The notes: generated by a model not told the origin, from the sequence alone. Positions 9,039-18,255 are shown, counted from the stretch's first letter. The stretch: 64,000 nucleotides of DNA from Robbsia andropogonis (GCF_000970345.1 NZ_LAQU01000005.1:124001-188000); one strand, 5' to 3'. Translations and numbers: made by a program.

Positions 9039-11519
9039 ATGGTCCATCCGATACCTGATGACGAGAATGCACGATTAGCGGCGTTGCGGGAGTATGGCCT
9101 GCTGGATACGCCGCAAGAGGAGGCGTTCGATCGCATTACGCGGTTGACCGCCCGCATCTTCAATACATCGACGGCCCTGATCACACTGGTAGCTGAGAAT
9201 CGGCAGTATCTAAAGGCCTGTACCGGGTTCACCGTGATGGAGACGCCCCGGGAGATGTCGTTTTGCGCCCACCTATTGCGCCAGCCCGACGTCCTGGTGA
9301 TATCCGATACGTACGACGACCCGACTTTCCGTCATCATCCATTCGTCACGCAGAACGCGCCGTTCACGCACCCTGCACCGGTGCGTTTCTATGCCGGCGC
9401 GCCGTTGCGGGCGCCTGCTGGTCATACGTTGGGGACGCTCTGCGTGCTGGATGCGCAACCGCGAGGTCCGCTATCGGACCTTGAAAAGGGCGTGCTGCGT
9501 GATCTCGCCAGCTTGGTGATGGACGAGTTCGAATTGCGCCGCCTGCAACGCGCGGCATCGGATGGCGGTGCGGTCTTTACCGCGCGCGCGGCCCGTTCCA
9601 ACCATGCGGTTTTGATACTCGACACCCACGGCAGGGTGATCGACGCCAATGCGCGCAGCGCGGCCACGTTTGGTTACGACACGGATGCGTTGCTGGGTAA
9701 GCGGATCGACGCGCTGATCAATCACGCCTGGCAGGCGGTGATGGTGTTGCGCATGGACACCACCTGCGTCGGTGAGATGGCGCCGGCCGTCTCACCGACG
9801 CAGACCCGCGATTTGCGTGCTACACGGAGTGACGGTACGTCGCTGGCGGTCGAGATGTTCGTCGCGTCTCTGCCGGTGCAGACCGTGCCGATACCGTTCA
9901 GTGCGATGGCCCCGGATCAGCCGTCGGAGCGGAATGGTCGGATGGGTTGGGTAGCTCATTCCGATACGGTCGACCCGCATCGCGATGCGGCCCTGGCGAC
10001 AGCGGTAGACGTGCAGCGCTTCGATGGATATGGTTTGGTGATTCGCGATCCGGCGCGCCGTCGCAAGCTCGAATCGGACTTGTATCGTCTGGCGCGTCTC
10101 GATCGCCTGACCGAAATGGCAAACCGCGATGCGTTTCTCGATCGTTTAAACGACATCATCTCGGAACGACGCGCGCCAAGCGACCTGCTGCTGATCGATT
10201 TGCATGAGTTTCGCATGGTGGCTGACTCGTGGGGGCCGACGATAGGCGATCAATTGATGCAAGTGATCGCCAACCGTGTACGGGAAATCACGTGTAATCC
10301 CGAGGCGGTCGATCATGCGCAGTGCATGGCTGGACGGGTTGGTGAGAACGCGTTTGGCATCTTGTTATGGCCGGTCCCCGAGGGGGATAAGACCGTATCG
10401 GCGCAGCAACATCCCGGACGCTCGACAACCAACGTCGCGGAGAAGGCGACGATGATGGGACAGGATTTCCTGGCGCAAGTACGTATCGGCCCTTTGTGTG
10501 ATCGCTTGATTGCCGCGATTGGACGGCCCGCAAGTGTCCAGGGGCACAGCGTATCCATCAGTGCGTGTATCGGTTCGGCCTCTTTTCCGGCCGATGCGAA
10601 AGATGCGAATGAGTGGTTGTCCAACGCGGACCTGGCTTTGTTTCAGGCGAAAGCGTCTGATCCAGCGACCTACCGGTTTTTCGTCCCGTCGTTACGCGAA
10701 ACGGTGCTGCGACGTCGCATTCTGGAATACGAACTCGGCGAAGCGGTGGAAAACGGGCAGTTGGAATTGTTCTATCAGCCGCAGGTCGATCTTGCAACGG
10801 GGGAGGTGCTCGGCGCGGAAGCCTTGCTGCGCTGGCGGCATCCTTCACGGGGGCTGCTCGCGCCAATCGATTTTCTGGATGTCCTCGAATCCACCGCCCT
10901 GGCCGCAACGGTCGGGGAACGGATTATCGCCACGGCTTGCGAGCAAGCGGCGCGCTGGCGCAATCGCGGCTTTCCGCAGTTCCGGATGAGCGTCAATTTG
11001 TTCGGTCGGCAAGTGACCAGTGGCAATCTGGTGTCGCAGGTCATGACGCCGCTCGCACGCTTCAACTTGCCTCCGGATGCGATCGAGATCGAGTTGACCG
11101 AGTCGACCATTCTGCGGCGTGACAGCGTCACGCTCGAGCCGCTTCGTGAACTTCGCAATGCCGGCGTACGGATTGCATTCGATGATTATGGGACGGGCTA
11201 TGCCTCATTGAGTCTCCTCAAGGATTTCCCGCTGACGCGTTTGAAGATCGACCGCGCTTTCGTGACAAACCTTGTGCATGATGCGGCGGACGCCGCCGTG
11301 GTGCAGGCGATCATCTTTCTTGCCAAGCATTTTGGCTTGCACGTCATTGCGGAAGGGGTCGAAACCGAAGAGCAAGCCGTGCGCCTGCGCCAGTTCGATT
11401 GCCCGCAGGCGCAAGGCTATCTGTACGGCAAGCCGGTTAGCGCTGAGGAGTTTGAATTGCGGCATCTGCGGATGCCACACGCATTCCCTAGCGAGCCGCA
11501 GCATATCCTGACTGTGTAG
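9039..11519 (+). CDS. GAF-PAS-GGDEF-EAL protein, probable c-di-GMP phosphodiesterase
   Basis: An 826-residue soluble sensor. Residues about 19-175 form a GAF domain (VAENRQYLKAC, MSFCAHLL, FYAGAPLRAP, LGTLCVLD); about 188-300 a PAS domain (VLILDTHGRVIDANA); about 350-530 a GGDEF domain; about 560-815 an EAL domain. The GGDEF signature is degenerate (GENAF), so cyclase activity is unlikely. The EAL domain keeps EALLRW, the Asn of SVN, ELTE, FDDYGTG, LKID, AEGVE and QGYLYGKP, so it should hydrolyse c-di-GMP to pGpG. The ATG at 9039 fits the start of the GAF domain. It stands alone and ends 16 bases from a convergent gene. The GAF ligand is unknown. Confidence 0.88.
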   Translation: MVHPIPDDENARLAALREYGLLDTPQEEAFDRITRLTARIFNTSTALITLVAENRQYLKACTGFTVMETPREMSFCAHLLRQPDVLVISDTYDDPTFRHHPFVTQNAPFTHPAPVRFYAGAPLRAPAGHTLGTLCVLDAQPRGPLSDLEKGVLRDLASLVMDEFELRRLQRAASDGGAVFTARAARSNHAVLILDTHGRVIDANARSAATFGYDTDALLGKRIDALINHAWQAVMVLRMDTTCVGEMAPAVSPTQTRDLRATRSDGTSLAVEMFVASLPVQTVPIPFSAMAPDQPSERNGRMGWVAHSDTVDPHRDAALATAVDVQRFDGYGLVIRDPARRRKLESDLYRLARLDRLTEMANRDAFLDRLNDIISERRAPSDLLLIDLHEFRMVADSWGPTIGDQLMQVIANRVREITCNPEAVDHAQCMAGRVGENAFGILLWPVPEGDKTVSAQQHPGRSTTNVAEKATMMGQDFLAQVRIGPLCDRLIAAIGRPASVQGHSVSISACIGSASFPADAKDANEWLSNADLALFQAKASDPATYRFFVPSLRETVLRRRILEYELGEAVENGQLELFYQPQVDLATGEVLGAEALLRWRHPSRGLLAPIDFLDVLESTALAATVGERIIATACEQAARWRNRGFPQFRMSVNLFGRQVTSGNLVSQVMTPLARFNLPPDAIEIELTESTILRRDSVTLEPLRELRNAGVRIAFDDYGTGYASLSLLKDFPLTRLKIDRAFVTNLVHDAADAAVVQAIIFLAKHFGLHVIAEGVETEEQAVRLRQFDCPQAQGYLYGKPVSAEEFELRHLRMPHAFPSEPQHILTV

Positions 11520-11535
11520 CGACGGGGCGCGGCGT

Positions 11536-12948
11536 TCAGCCGGCGGTCCCGATGATGTCGATTGCGCGGGTGGGCACGCTTTCTCCGTCGGGCATTGCGC
11601 CGCCACGTCGATATTGATACAACCCGACATTGATCGCACCCGCGGCGAATCCTCCCTCGCAATAGGCAAGATAATATTCCCAGAGTCGGCGAAAGCGCTC
11701 GTCGAAACCCATCGTTCGGATGACGGGCCATTTGTCCAGGAAACGCTTACGCCATTCGGCAAGCGTGGCTGCGTAGCTGAGGCCGAAACAGCGTTCTCGC
11801 AAGAGCGGCAAGGATACCGCGTCACCCAGCGAATGAAGATGCGATGGCGCCGGCAGCATGCCGCCTGGGAAGACGTAGCGTTGAATGAAGTCGACATCAT
11901 CGCGGTAAGCATCAAAGCGCGATTCGGCGATCGTGATCACCTGGAGCACAGCGACGCCGCCTGGGCGGAGGCATCGCGACAGCGCGTGGTAGTACGTCGA
12001 CCAATACGTTTCTCCAACGGCTTCGAACATTTCGATTGACACGACACGATCGAACGTACCCTGCACGTCGCGATAGTCCTGAAGTCGAACCGTCACTTGG
12101 TCCATCAATCCGGCGGCCATCACGCGCGCGGTGGTTTCATCGAACTGCGCTTGCGACAACGTCAATGCCACCACATGGCAGCCGCGTTGCGCGAGCCGAA
12201 TCGCCAACGCTCCCCATCCGCAACCGATTTCGAGTACGCTCTCCCCGCCCTGCAACATCAGCAGACGTTCTATTTCGTCAAGTTTGCGCGCCTGCGCGGC
12301 CTCTAGTGTCTGCCGCATGTCTGCTGACTGCCCGGGTGGCAGGTCGCATGGATAGATGCCGGACGAGTAGCACATCGATGCATCCAGCCACGCTTCGTAA
12401 AAGGCGTTTCCAAGATCATAGTGTTCAGCAATGTTGCGTCGGCTGCCGCACCGCGTGTTTTCACGTCGCTTGTGCTTGCGGTGGTCGGCGAGGCGCCGCC
12501 ACCAGGTGCCGGAAAGCGTGCCGTCCAGCGCATCACGGTTACGCGCCGCCAAGGCGATCAAGGCAGCAATGTCGGGACTCGACCAGTCGCCGTCGATGTA
12601 ACTTTCGGCAAACCCGATATCGCCGTCGCGTAGCAGGCGCAGCAGCATGCGCCACCGATGTAACACCAACGTGGCGTGCGCGCCGGGCGTCTGCGGGTCG
12701 GCATCGGCGTCTGCTTTTCGCTCCTCCCCATACCGCTCGGATGCGGGGCTATGCGCTACTACTACGCCTTCCGGAGTAATCACTCGCAAGTTTCCCCATT
12801 CCAGACGCGCCAACAGGCGTTGCAGGACGGCGGTACCCACGCGTTGCAATAGGCCGCCGCGCCGTGATCGCGGGGAAGGCCCCGCATCCTCTTCGCGGGA
12901 GAGCGTGACCTGCCGCGGTTCCAGTGATTTATATCGGGTTGCGCACAT
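11536..12948 (-). CDS. cfa: Cyclopropane-fatty-acyl-phospholipid synthase (SAM methyltransferase)
   Basis: A 470-residue cytosolic, membrane-associated enzyme expected to transfer a methylene from S-adenosylmethionine onto a double bond of phospholipid acyl chains. It has NIAEHYDLGNAFY and MCYSSGIY (lipid-binding region), the SAM site LEIGCGWGAL near residue 240, VSIEMFEAVG, and the FIQRYVFPGGMLP block, all typical of Cfa. Start ATG 12948 gives MCATRYKS; the open frame to 13017 would overlap the upstream gene. It is third in a minus-strand operon after an FAD oxidoreductase and a DUF1365 gene, a set that recurs with RpoE/ChrR in other proteobacteria. A sigma-E-like promoter precedes the operon. 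Whether it makes cyclopropane or another methylated acyl chain is not decidable here. Confidence 0.88.
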   Translation of the reverse strand: MCATRYKSLEPRQVTLSREEDAGPSPRSRRGGLLQRVGTAVLQRLLARLEWGNLRVITPEGVVVAHSPASERYGEERKADADADPQTPGAHATLVLHRWRMLLRLLRDGDIGFAESYIDGDWSSPDIAALIALAARNRDALDGTLSGTWWRRLADHRKHKRRENTRCGSRRNIAEHYDLGNAFYEAWLDASMCYSSGIYPCDLPPGQSADMRQTLEAAQARKLDEIERLLMLQGGESVLEIGCGWGALAIRLAQRGCHVVALTLSQAQFDETTARVMAAGLMDQVTVRLQDYRDVQGTFDRVVSIEMFEAVGETYWSTYYHALSRCLRPGGVAVLQVITIAESRFDAYRDDVDFIQRYVFPGGMLPAPSHLHSLGDAVSLPLLRERCFGLSYAATLAEWRKRFLDKWPVIRTMGFDERFRRLWEYYLAYCEGGFAAGAINVGLYQYRRGGAMPDGESVPTRAIDIIGTAG

Positions 12949-12964
12949 GGTGGATGGAATCCGG

Positions 12965-13813
12965 CTAGTGATGAATATCGGGCATGTCGCGCGTGGTGCC
13001 GTCCGCGGCCACGACACTCAATGGTGCAGGTATGCCTGGCAGCGGATGGAACGTTGCACCCTTGCGCCAGATGAACAGGGCTTCCCAGTGGATGCCGGCC
13101 ACTACCTTCAACGTCAGCAAGGGGTGTGTGAAGAACGTCCGGAGCAACGTGGCGTCACTGAACGTCCGACGGTGCGCGACGTAGGCGGCGTCGAGCATCG
13201 GCTTGCCATCGGGGCGTTGGCCTTCACGCCCCTGCAGGCGGGTGTCGATTGCAATCGACAAGCGTGCCGCCGGTGGCGTCACCCGGAAGATATACCGCAT
13301 TCCGAGCGGCAGAAACGGCGAGACATGGAAGCGTTTGTCACATGTCTGACGGATCAGTTGATCGGCGCCATGGCGATGCGTGGCATCAACGGGGATCACA
13401 TAGGTGTGTCGTTGGCCAAATGTGTTGTTGACCTCGTAGATGATCGCAATGACGACGTCGGCGTCATCGTAGCAGTAATAGACGGATAGGGGATTGAACG
13501 CGTAACCGAGGACGCGCGGCATGCATAACAGTCCAATACGATGGATGCGGCTTGCTGTGTCTGGGTGCGCGAGCATGACCCGCGCGATGGCCTGATCACG
13601 CAACGGCAGGGCGCTGCCATCGCCATGATCCCGGTCATGAAATGCAAACACATTGAAGCGGTTACGGGAGAAAAAACGGCAACGGCGGGCCGTTTCGTCC
13701 AAGCGATCCAGATCGAGGAACACCGAATACACCCGATAGCGCAAGTTGTGTACCTTGGGCGCATGCCGATGATGTGTGACGATGCCTGTATAGAGCGCGG
13801 CATCCTGTCTCAT
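12965..13813 (-). CDS. DUF1365 family protein
   Basis: A 282-residue protein of the DUF1365 family: MRQDAALYTGIVTHHR at the N-terminus, HNLRYRVYSVFLDLD, and the conserved LGYAFNPLSVYYCYD block near residue 105. The biochemical role is unresolved, but the family almost always neighbours an NAD/FAD-binding amine-oxidase-like gene and a CFA synthase, implying a role in modifying membrane acyl chains. The ATG at 13813 overlaps the stop of the preceding gene as ATGA, and 16 bases separate its stop from the cfa start. It therefore belongs to one three-gene operon. Confidence 0.88.
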   Translation of the reverse strand: MRQDAALYTGIVTHHRHAPKVHNLRYRVYSVFLDLDRLDETARRCRFFSRNRFNVFAFHDRDHGDGSALPLRDQAIARVMLAHPDTASRIHRIGLLCMPRVLGYAFNPLSVYYCYDDADVVIAIIYEVNNTFGQRHTYVIPVDATHRHGADQLIRQTCDKRFHVSPFLPLGMRYIFRVTPPAARLSIAIDTRLQGREGQRPDGKPMLDAAYVAHRRTFSDATLLRTFFTHPLLTLKVVAGIHWEALFIWRKGATFHPLPGIPAPLSVVAADGTTRDMPDIHH

Positions 13814-15375
13814 GGCAGGGCCTTTTCGGAAGGCGCCGTAGCAGGGGCGGGGGCCCCAGGGGGCGATAGGACGCAGCTCGGCGCGCTGGGAACGGAAGCG
13901 GGCAAGGCGGCACTCGCCGGATCGATGATCGACGGCCCGATGGTGTTCGTGGTACCGGGTTTAGGGATTCCGGTGACAGCGCCTAGCGGGATGCGGCCGG
14001 ATTCGTTCGCCACCGTCCAGGGGCGACGAACGCCTCCCAATTGTTCGGCCACGGCCAGGCCGGCTTGCAAGCCGTCCTCATGAAATCCAGCCCCGAAATA
14101 CGCACCGCAATACCAGGTGCCGCGATGTCCCTGCAAGGACCATAACGCGGGTTGCGCCCGAGCGGTCGCCTGATTGAATATCGGATGACTGAAGCGGCGT
14201 TCCTGGTACCGCAACGCATCCGCCGGTGCGCGTTGCGGGTTCAACGTGACAAACAAGGGGCAGGCCGGGTCGAGGTGCTGAAGACGGTTCATCCAATAGG
14301 TCAGGCAAACGGTCTCGGGGCCATCGGCGTGCTTGCTGTTCTCGGACCGCCCCAGATAATTCCAGCTCGACCACACGGCACGCCGTCGCGGCATCAGCGT
14401 TGCGTCGCCGTGCAGCACGACAGTGTTATCGGCGTAGTGAAATGGGCCCAGAATACGTGTTTCCGCCGCATCGGGGTCGTCGAGCATGGCGAGCGTCTCA
14501 TCGGCATGTGAAGCCATGACAACGGCATCATACGACGCACTATGCCCGTCCGTGCCTTGGATCCAGACCTGGCCGGTCCGCGTGAAGTCGTGCCTGGAGA
14601 CGTGCGCGGCCGCGCCCCATTGAGCGATGCGCGAGCCATAACCGGCGGTCAATCGTTTCACATATTCACGGCTGCCTCCCCGTACCGTGCGCCATTGCGG
14701 CCGATTCCGCAGCCGGAGCAAGCCATGGTTTTCACAAAAGGTGACGAACGCCTGAGCCGGATAGTCGAGCAATTGCGCCGCCGATGCCGACCAGATCGCG
14801 GCGGCCATCGGCAGCAGATGATGATTCAGAAAGGCGTCTCCGTAACCCTGGCTTTTCAGCCAATCGCCAATGCTCATGTCGTTAAAGCGGCCGAGATGAC
14901 GGGGCGCTTCGTGATAAAAGCGCAGTAGGTCACGGAGCATGGACCAGAATTGGGGCGATACCAGGTTTCGGCGTTGCGCGAACAACGTGTTCAGATTATC
15001 GCCGCCATATTCCAGCGCACCATCATCGAATGACACCGATAGCGACATGTCGGTTGCCTGTGTCGGGACATCGAGGTGCGCGAACAGTGCCGTCAAATTG
15101 GGATAACAAGGCGTGTTGTAGACAATGAAACCCATGTCTACCGGCAACTGCGCTCCGTGCGCATCCGCGACCTCGACGGTATGGCTGTGTCCGCCGAGGG
15201 TAGCGCACTCGTAGACCGTCACCCGATGACGTTCCGACAGCAGCCATGCCGCGCTCATACCGCTAATGCCTGAGCCAATCACGGCGACCCGCAACGGGCG
15301 ATGCATGGCCGACTGGCCGGGCATTTTTGCAACAGGATGGTTGGACGATATGGCGGTTGAATCGGCGTATGGCAC
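13810..15375 (-). CDS. NAD/FAD-binding amine-oxidase-like oxidoreductase
   Basis: A protein of up to 521 residues with a Rossmann FAD-binding motif VAVIGSGISGMSAAWLL near residue 30, then GGHSHTVEV and DMGFIVYN typical of the amine-oxidase-like oxidoreductases found beside DUF1365 and CFA genes. It probably oxidises or desaturates an acyl-chain intermediate using bound FAD, but the substrate is inferred only from neighbours. The start is uncertain: GTG 15375 opens the frame with a weak ribosome site; ATG 15306, just before the FAD motif, is the main alternative. The C-terminal 50 residues are low-complexity Ala/Pro/Ser. It is first in the minus-strand operon, about 195 bases below a sigma-E-like promoter, and is translationally coupled to the DUF1365 gene. 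Confidence 0.83.
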   Translation of the reverse strand: MPYADSTAISSNHPVAKMPGQSAMHRPLRVAVIGSGISGMSAAWLLSERHRVTVYECATLGGHSHTVEVADAHGAQLPVDMGFIVYNTPCYPNLTALFAHLDVPTQATDMSLSVSFDDGALEYGGDNLNTLFAQRRNLVSPQFWSMLRDLLRFYHEAPRHLGRFNDMSIGDWLKSQGYGDAFLNHHLLPMAAAIWSASAAQLLDYPAQAFVTFCENHGLLRLRNRPQWRTVRGGSREYVKRLTAGYGSRIAQWGAAAHVSRHDFTRTGQVWIQGTDGHSASYDAVVMASHADETLAMLDDPDAAETRILGPFHYADNTVVLHGDATLMPRRRAVWSSWNYLGRSENSKHADGPETVCLTYWMNRLQHLDPACPLFVTLNPQRAPADALRYQERRFSHPIFNQATARAQPALWSLQGHRGTWYCGAYFGAGFHEDGLQAGLAVAEQLGGVRRPWTVANESGRIPLGAVTGIPKPGTTNTIGPSIIDPASAALPASVPSAPSCVLSPPGAPAPATAPSEKALP

Positions 15376-15576
15376 GTGACGTTCTCGCTTGACCCTGTCA
15401 CTATCTTACATAAACGGTAAGCTTCACGTAGGGTCGGTAAAGTTGATCCGAAGGCCGGGAAAGTCGTTTTGCGCGACGTCCTGCAGTCGCGAAGTGCCGT
15501 CTCACTGCGGTTGGTGTAACAACGGCTTGGCTGAATTTGCAATCGACCGGGTCAGAAACTGCTACGCTTCTCTCTA

Positions 15577-15606
15577 TGTATACGTTCGCATTGCGAGCGC
15601 GGATCA
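15577..15606 (-). promoter_or_regulatory. Putative RpoE (singlet-oxygen sigma-E type) promoter for the FAD/DUF1365/cfa operon
   Basis: On the minus strand TGATCC (15606-15601) is followed after exactly 18 bases by TATACA (15582-15577). Sigma-E promoters of the Rhodobacter RpoE/ChrR type have TGATC, about 18 bases, then TAA/TAT. It points at the FAD oxidoreductase operon and is back to back with an equivalent plus-strand site 26 bases away. Confidence 0.55.
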
Positions 15607-15631
15607 CATCAAGGGAAAAACATCGTGCGGG

Positions 15632-15661
15632 TGATCCACTCGCGCGTCCATTACGTAATAG
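15632..15661 (+). promoter_or_regulatory. Putative autoregulated RpoE promoter for rpoE-chrR
   Basis: TGATCC (15632-15637), an 18-base spacer and TAATAG (15656-15661) match the RpoE/ChrR-type sigma-E promoter pattern. Transcription would start near 15668, upstream of the chosen rpoE start, and would make the sigma factor autoregulated. A possible GTG start at 15625 for the same frame lies upstream of this transcript and is therefore disfavoured. Confidence 0.6.
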
Positions 15662-15855
15662 AAGAAGACTATGCAATTTCAGCGTGCGCAAATTCCGCTG
15701 CGGCTGGTCGACGGCATTCTGTGGGGACGCAGACGCATGACCGATGTCTGGGTGGCGTTCACCGGATCGCGGGTGCGCGGCCCGAGTTGTTCGGCTATCA
15801 CGGGCTCTGCATTCAACGTTATCGTGACCACGGCCGGTGTGGGCGAGGTGATGTC

Positions 15856-16464
15856 TTGAACGACGCGCTAAACATTGCGCCGGGCAGGCCACCGGGCTCG
15901 CCTGAACGTCATGCGTGGTTGATCCTGCGGATTGCGGAAAGCGCCGATCGGGCGGCATTTGCGGAATTGTTTGACTATTTCGCGCCGCGCTTGAAAGGTT
16001 TCCTGATGCGTGGCGGCAGCCCGCCGGAGAATGCCGACGATTTGAGTCAGGAAGCCATGCTGATGGTCTGGCGCAAGGCGGCGCAGTTCGATCCGGCGCG
16101 CGCTGGGGCCGCAACGTGGATCTATACGATCGCACGAAATCTGCGGATTGACGCGGGTAGACGCGGGGTGCTCGAGACGATTAGCGACGACGCGCTCGAG
16201 CAGGCCGAAGGACAGGCGGCCGAACATGGCGCGGTGGACGACGTGAGCCGATGGGCGGAGGCGAGCCAGCGCGACGCACGGGTTCGTGAGGCCGTGCAGC
16301 GGCTGCCGGACGAGCAGTTGAAAGTGGTCATGATGGCGTTCTTCCACGGTCGGGCACATGCCGATGTGGCGCGCGAGTTGGCTTTGCCCTTGGGCACGGT
16401 CAAGTCGCGGTTGCGGCTGGCGACTCAGAAGTTGCGGGGTATGTTGGAAACGTGGGCGGAGTAA
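15856..16464 (+). CDS. rpoE: ECF sigma factor, RpoE of the RpoE/ChrR singlet-oxygen type
   Basis: A 202-residue extracytoplasmic-function sigma factor. Sigma-2 spans about residues 25-95 (ENADDLSQEAMLMVWRKA) and sigma-4 about 135-200 (LPDEQLKVVMMAFFHGRAH, LPLGTVKSRLRLA helix-turn-helix). It would direct RNA polymerase to TGATCC-type promoters when released by ChrR, classically on singlet oxygen or organic peroxide. The start is TTG 15856, with GAGG eight bases upstream; the frame is open further 5' but that part is not sigma-like and partly precedes the putative promoter. A 62-codon frame (15671-15859) ends in TGA overlapping this TTG and might couple translation. First gene of rpoE-chrR-DUF1295-CFA. 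Confidence 0.85.
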   Translation: MNDALNIAPGRPPGSPERHAWLILRIAESADRAAFAELFDYFAPRLKGFLMRGGSPPENADDLSQEAMLMVWRKAAQFDPARAGAATWIYTIARNLRIDAGRRGVLETISDDALEQAEGQAAEHGAVDDVSRWAEASQRDARVREAVQRLPDEQLKVVMMAFFHGRAHADVARELALPLGTVKSRLRLATQKLRGMLETWAE

Positions 16465-16600
16465 CGCACCGCGTTGGTCGTACCTGTTGCCTGGAAGGAT
16501 GACGGACGATGTGTGCGATGTACGTTGTGCCGTGTCGCGGAAACGAAAAATGGTGTTTGGCGTGCATTTTTATAATCAGGCGGTTTCAGAGGACATTGTG

Positions 16601-17359
16601 ATGATCGAGCATCATCCTAGCGACGAGACATTGACGCGATTATCGGCGGGCGACCTGGAGGCCGGTCCGGCGTTGGTTGTGGCGACGCATATCGCGCAGT
16701 GCCCACATTGCCGTAAGGTGATGCGCGTACTCGAAGGGGTGGGCGGCGCGGCGCTCGATGAGGGTGAACCGATGCCGTTGACCTCGGATGTGTCGGCGTT
16801 GCTGGCCGATCCGGAGCACGCGGCCCGGCAGCGCTTGGTTGGCGCGGAAGGGGGGCGGCGCGGTCAACGTTCCGCGGGATCGGGGGCCGCGATCAAGGCA
16901 GGGGGGGCGCCATCCGCGTTGCGTTCAGTGGTTGCGAATGCCTGGCGCGGTAATGTTGCGACGCGTCGTCGAAGCGCGTGGGACGGCCTGACATTGCCTT
17001 CACCGCTTTCTGCTTACGAGGCATCGCCTTGGCGCATGGTCGGACCTGGTATTCATTGGGCGCGCGTATTGATTCCGGAGGACACATCGGCGAAAGTGCT
17101 GCTGCTGCGTGCGGAGCCCGGGACCGGCTTGCCGCAGCATACTCACACGGGCACGGAATATACCTGTATTCTCCAAGGCGCATTTCAGGATGGCGCGCGC
17201 CACATGCAGCTAGGGGATTTGTCCGAGTGCGATGAAACCGAACAACACCGACCAATGGTGAATTCGGGCATCCCTTGTGTTTGCGTGCTGGCGGTGGAAG
17301 GCTCTCTGGTGATGGATGGGTGGCTTGCGCGATTGGCGCAACATATCGTCGGACTTTAG
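16601..17359 (+). CDS. chrR: ChrR-type zinc anti-sigma factor with cupin sensor domain
   Basis: A 252-residue cytosolic anti-sigma factor. The N-terminal zinc anti-sigma domain has His near residue 5 (IEHHPSDETL) and the H-x3-C-x2-C motif HIAQCPHC near residue 30. The C-terminal half is a ChrR-like cupin with HTHTGTEYTCILQG and a later QHRP His, the usual second metal site. In the known system it holds RpoE and is degraded when singlet oxygen is sensed. ATG 16601 is chosen because AGAGGA lies 7 bases upstream and the N-terminus then aligns in plan with known ChrR. The central linker (about 75-115) is Gly/Ala/Arg-rich and longer than I expect. The gap of 136 bases after rpoE is unusual for such pairs. 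Confidence 0.87.
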   Translation: MIEHHPSDETLTRLSAGDLEAGPALVVATHIAQCPHCRKVMRVLEGVGGAALDEGEPMPLTSDVSALLADPEHAARQRLVGAEGGRRGQRSAGSGAAIKAGGAPSALRSVVANAWRGNVATRRRSAWDGLTLPSPLSAYEASPWRMVGPGIHWARVLIPEDTSAKVLLLRAEPGTGLPQHTHTGTEYTCILQGAFQDGARHMQLGDLSECDETEQHRPMVNSGIPCVCVLAVEGSLVMDGWLARLAQHIVGL

Positions 17360-17421
17360 ACACGGTGGTGAGGCAAATTGAAGCGTGTCTTCAATAATCG
17401 AGTAATGATAAGGAGTGCGAT

Positions 17422-18255
17422 ATGCTGACGGGGGCGCAAATCGGATGGAATGCGCTCATGGCGTGGGCCGTGTTGGCCGGTGTCATGGGGGTGGCCTGGA
17501 TCGCGGCGGTACGCACCGGAAATCATGGCTGGATCGACGTGTTCTGGTCATATGGTATTGGTATCGTTGGCGTCGGTGCATCCTTCGTGCCCGTTATGTA
17601 CGCTATGGCAAGCCCTTCCACGACGGTGGATGCATGGCCGCGTGCCGCGCTCGCCGCGGCGATGGTCGCTGTATGGGCCATCCGGCTGGGCACGCACATC
17701 GCGCGCCGGTCCTTGCGTGGCAAGGATGATCCACGGTACGCGCAACTGCGGAAGGAATGGGGCGCTCGCTACCGCATGCATCTATTTGGTTTTTTGCAGA
17801 TTCAGGCGCTTGCCGGTGTCCCGCTTGTCGTCGCGGTGATGTTGACCGCCGGACGGGCCGTGCCATTCGCCGATTGGCGTGACGGCGTGGGGGTTGTCGT
17901 ATTTCTTATTGCATGGCGCGGCGAAGCCATCGCCGATTTTCAACTGCGGCAATTCAGCCGTGGTGCGCACGCGGCGGGATCTGTATGCGATGTCGGCCTG
18001 TGGCGTTGGTCCAGACATCCCAATTATTTCTTCGAATGCCTTTTGTGGTGTGTGTGGCCCCTGATTGCCTGCGCACCGCTGACCGCGCCGTGGTCGGTGT
18101 TGACCCTGCTGGCGCCGCTTCTGATGTACGTGTTGTTGGCCCATGTATCAGGCATTCCGCCGCTTGAGGCCCATATGGCACGGTCACGTGGTGCTGTCTG
18201 GAATGCCTACGCGGCGAGGACATCGGCATTTTGGCCGCGTCGTCCGGCATCTTGA
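17422..18255 (+). CDS. DUF1295 (steroid 5-alpha-reductase-like) membrane protein
   Basis: A 277-residue inner-membrane protein with about six hydrophobic helices. The C-terminal block GLWRWSRHPNYFFECLLW is the hallmark of DUF1295, related to steroid 5-alpha-reductases and isoprenylcysteine methyltransferases; ADFQLRQFSRG precedes it. AAGGAG lies 8 bases before ATG 17422. It follows chrR by 62 bases and precedes a CFA-like gene by 133 bases, so it probably acts on membrane lipids as part of the RpoE response. In Rhodobacter the RpoE regulon includes enzymes that methylate and oxidise acyl chains to furan fatty acids; a similar role is plausible but unproven. Confidence 0.85.
   Translation: MLTGAQIGWNALMAWAVLAGVMGVAWIAAVRTGNHGWIDVFWSYGIGIVGVGASFVPVMYAMASPSTTVDAWPRAALAAAMVAVWAIRLGTHIARRSLRGKDDPRYAQLRKEWGARYRMHLFGFLQIQALAGVPLVVAVMLTAGRAVPFADWRDGVGVVVFLIAWRGEAIADFQLRQFSRGAHAAGSVCDVGLWRWSRHPNYFFECLLWCVWPLIACAPLTAPWSVLTLLAPLLMYVLLAHVSGIPPLEAHMARSRGAVWNAYAARTSAFWPRRPAS

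Noticed and set aside
15625-15855. N-terminal extension of the sigma factor to GTG 15625
   Set aside because: The added 77 residues are not sigma-like, and the start lies before the likely promoter (15632-15661).
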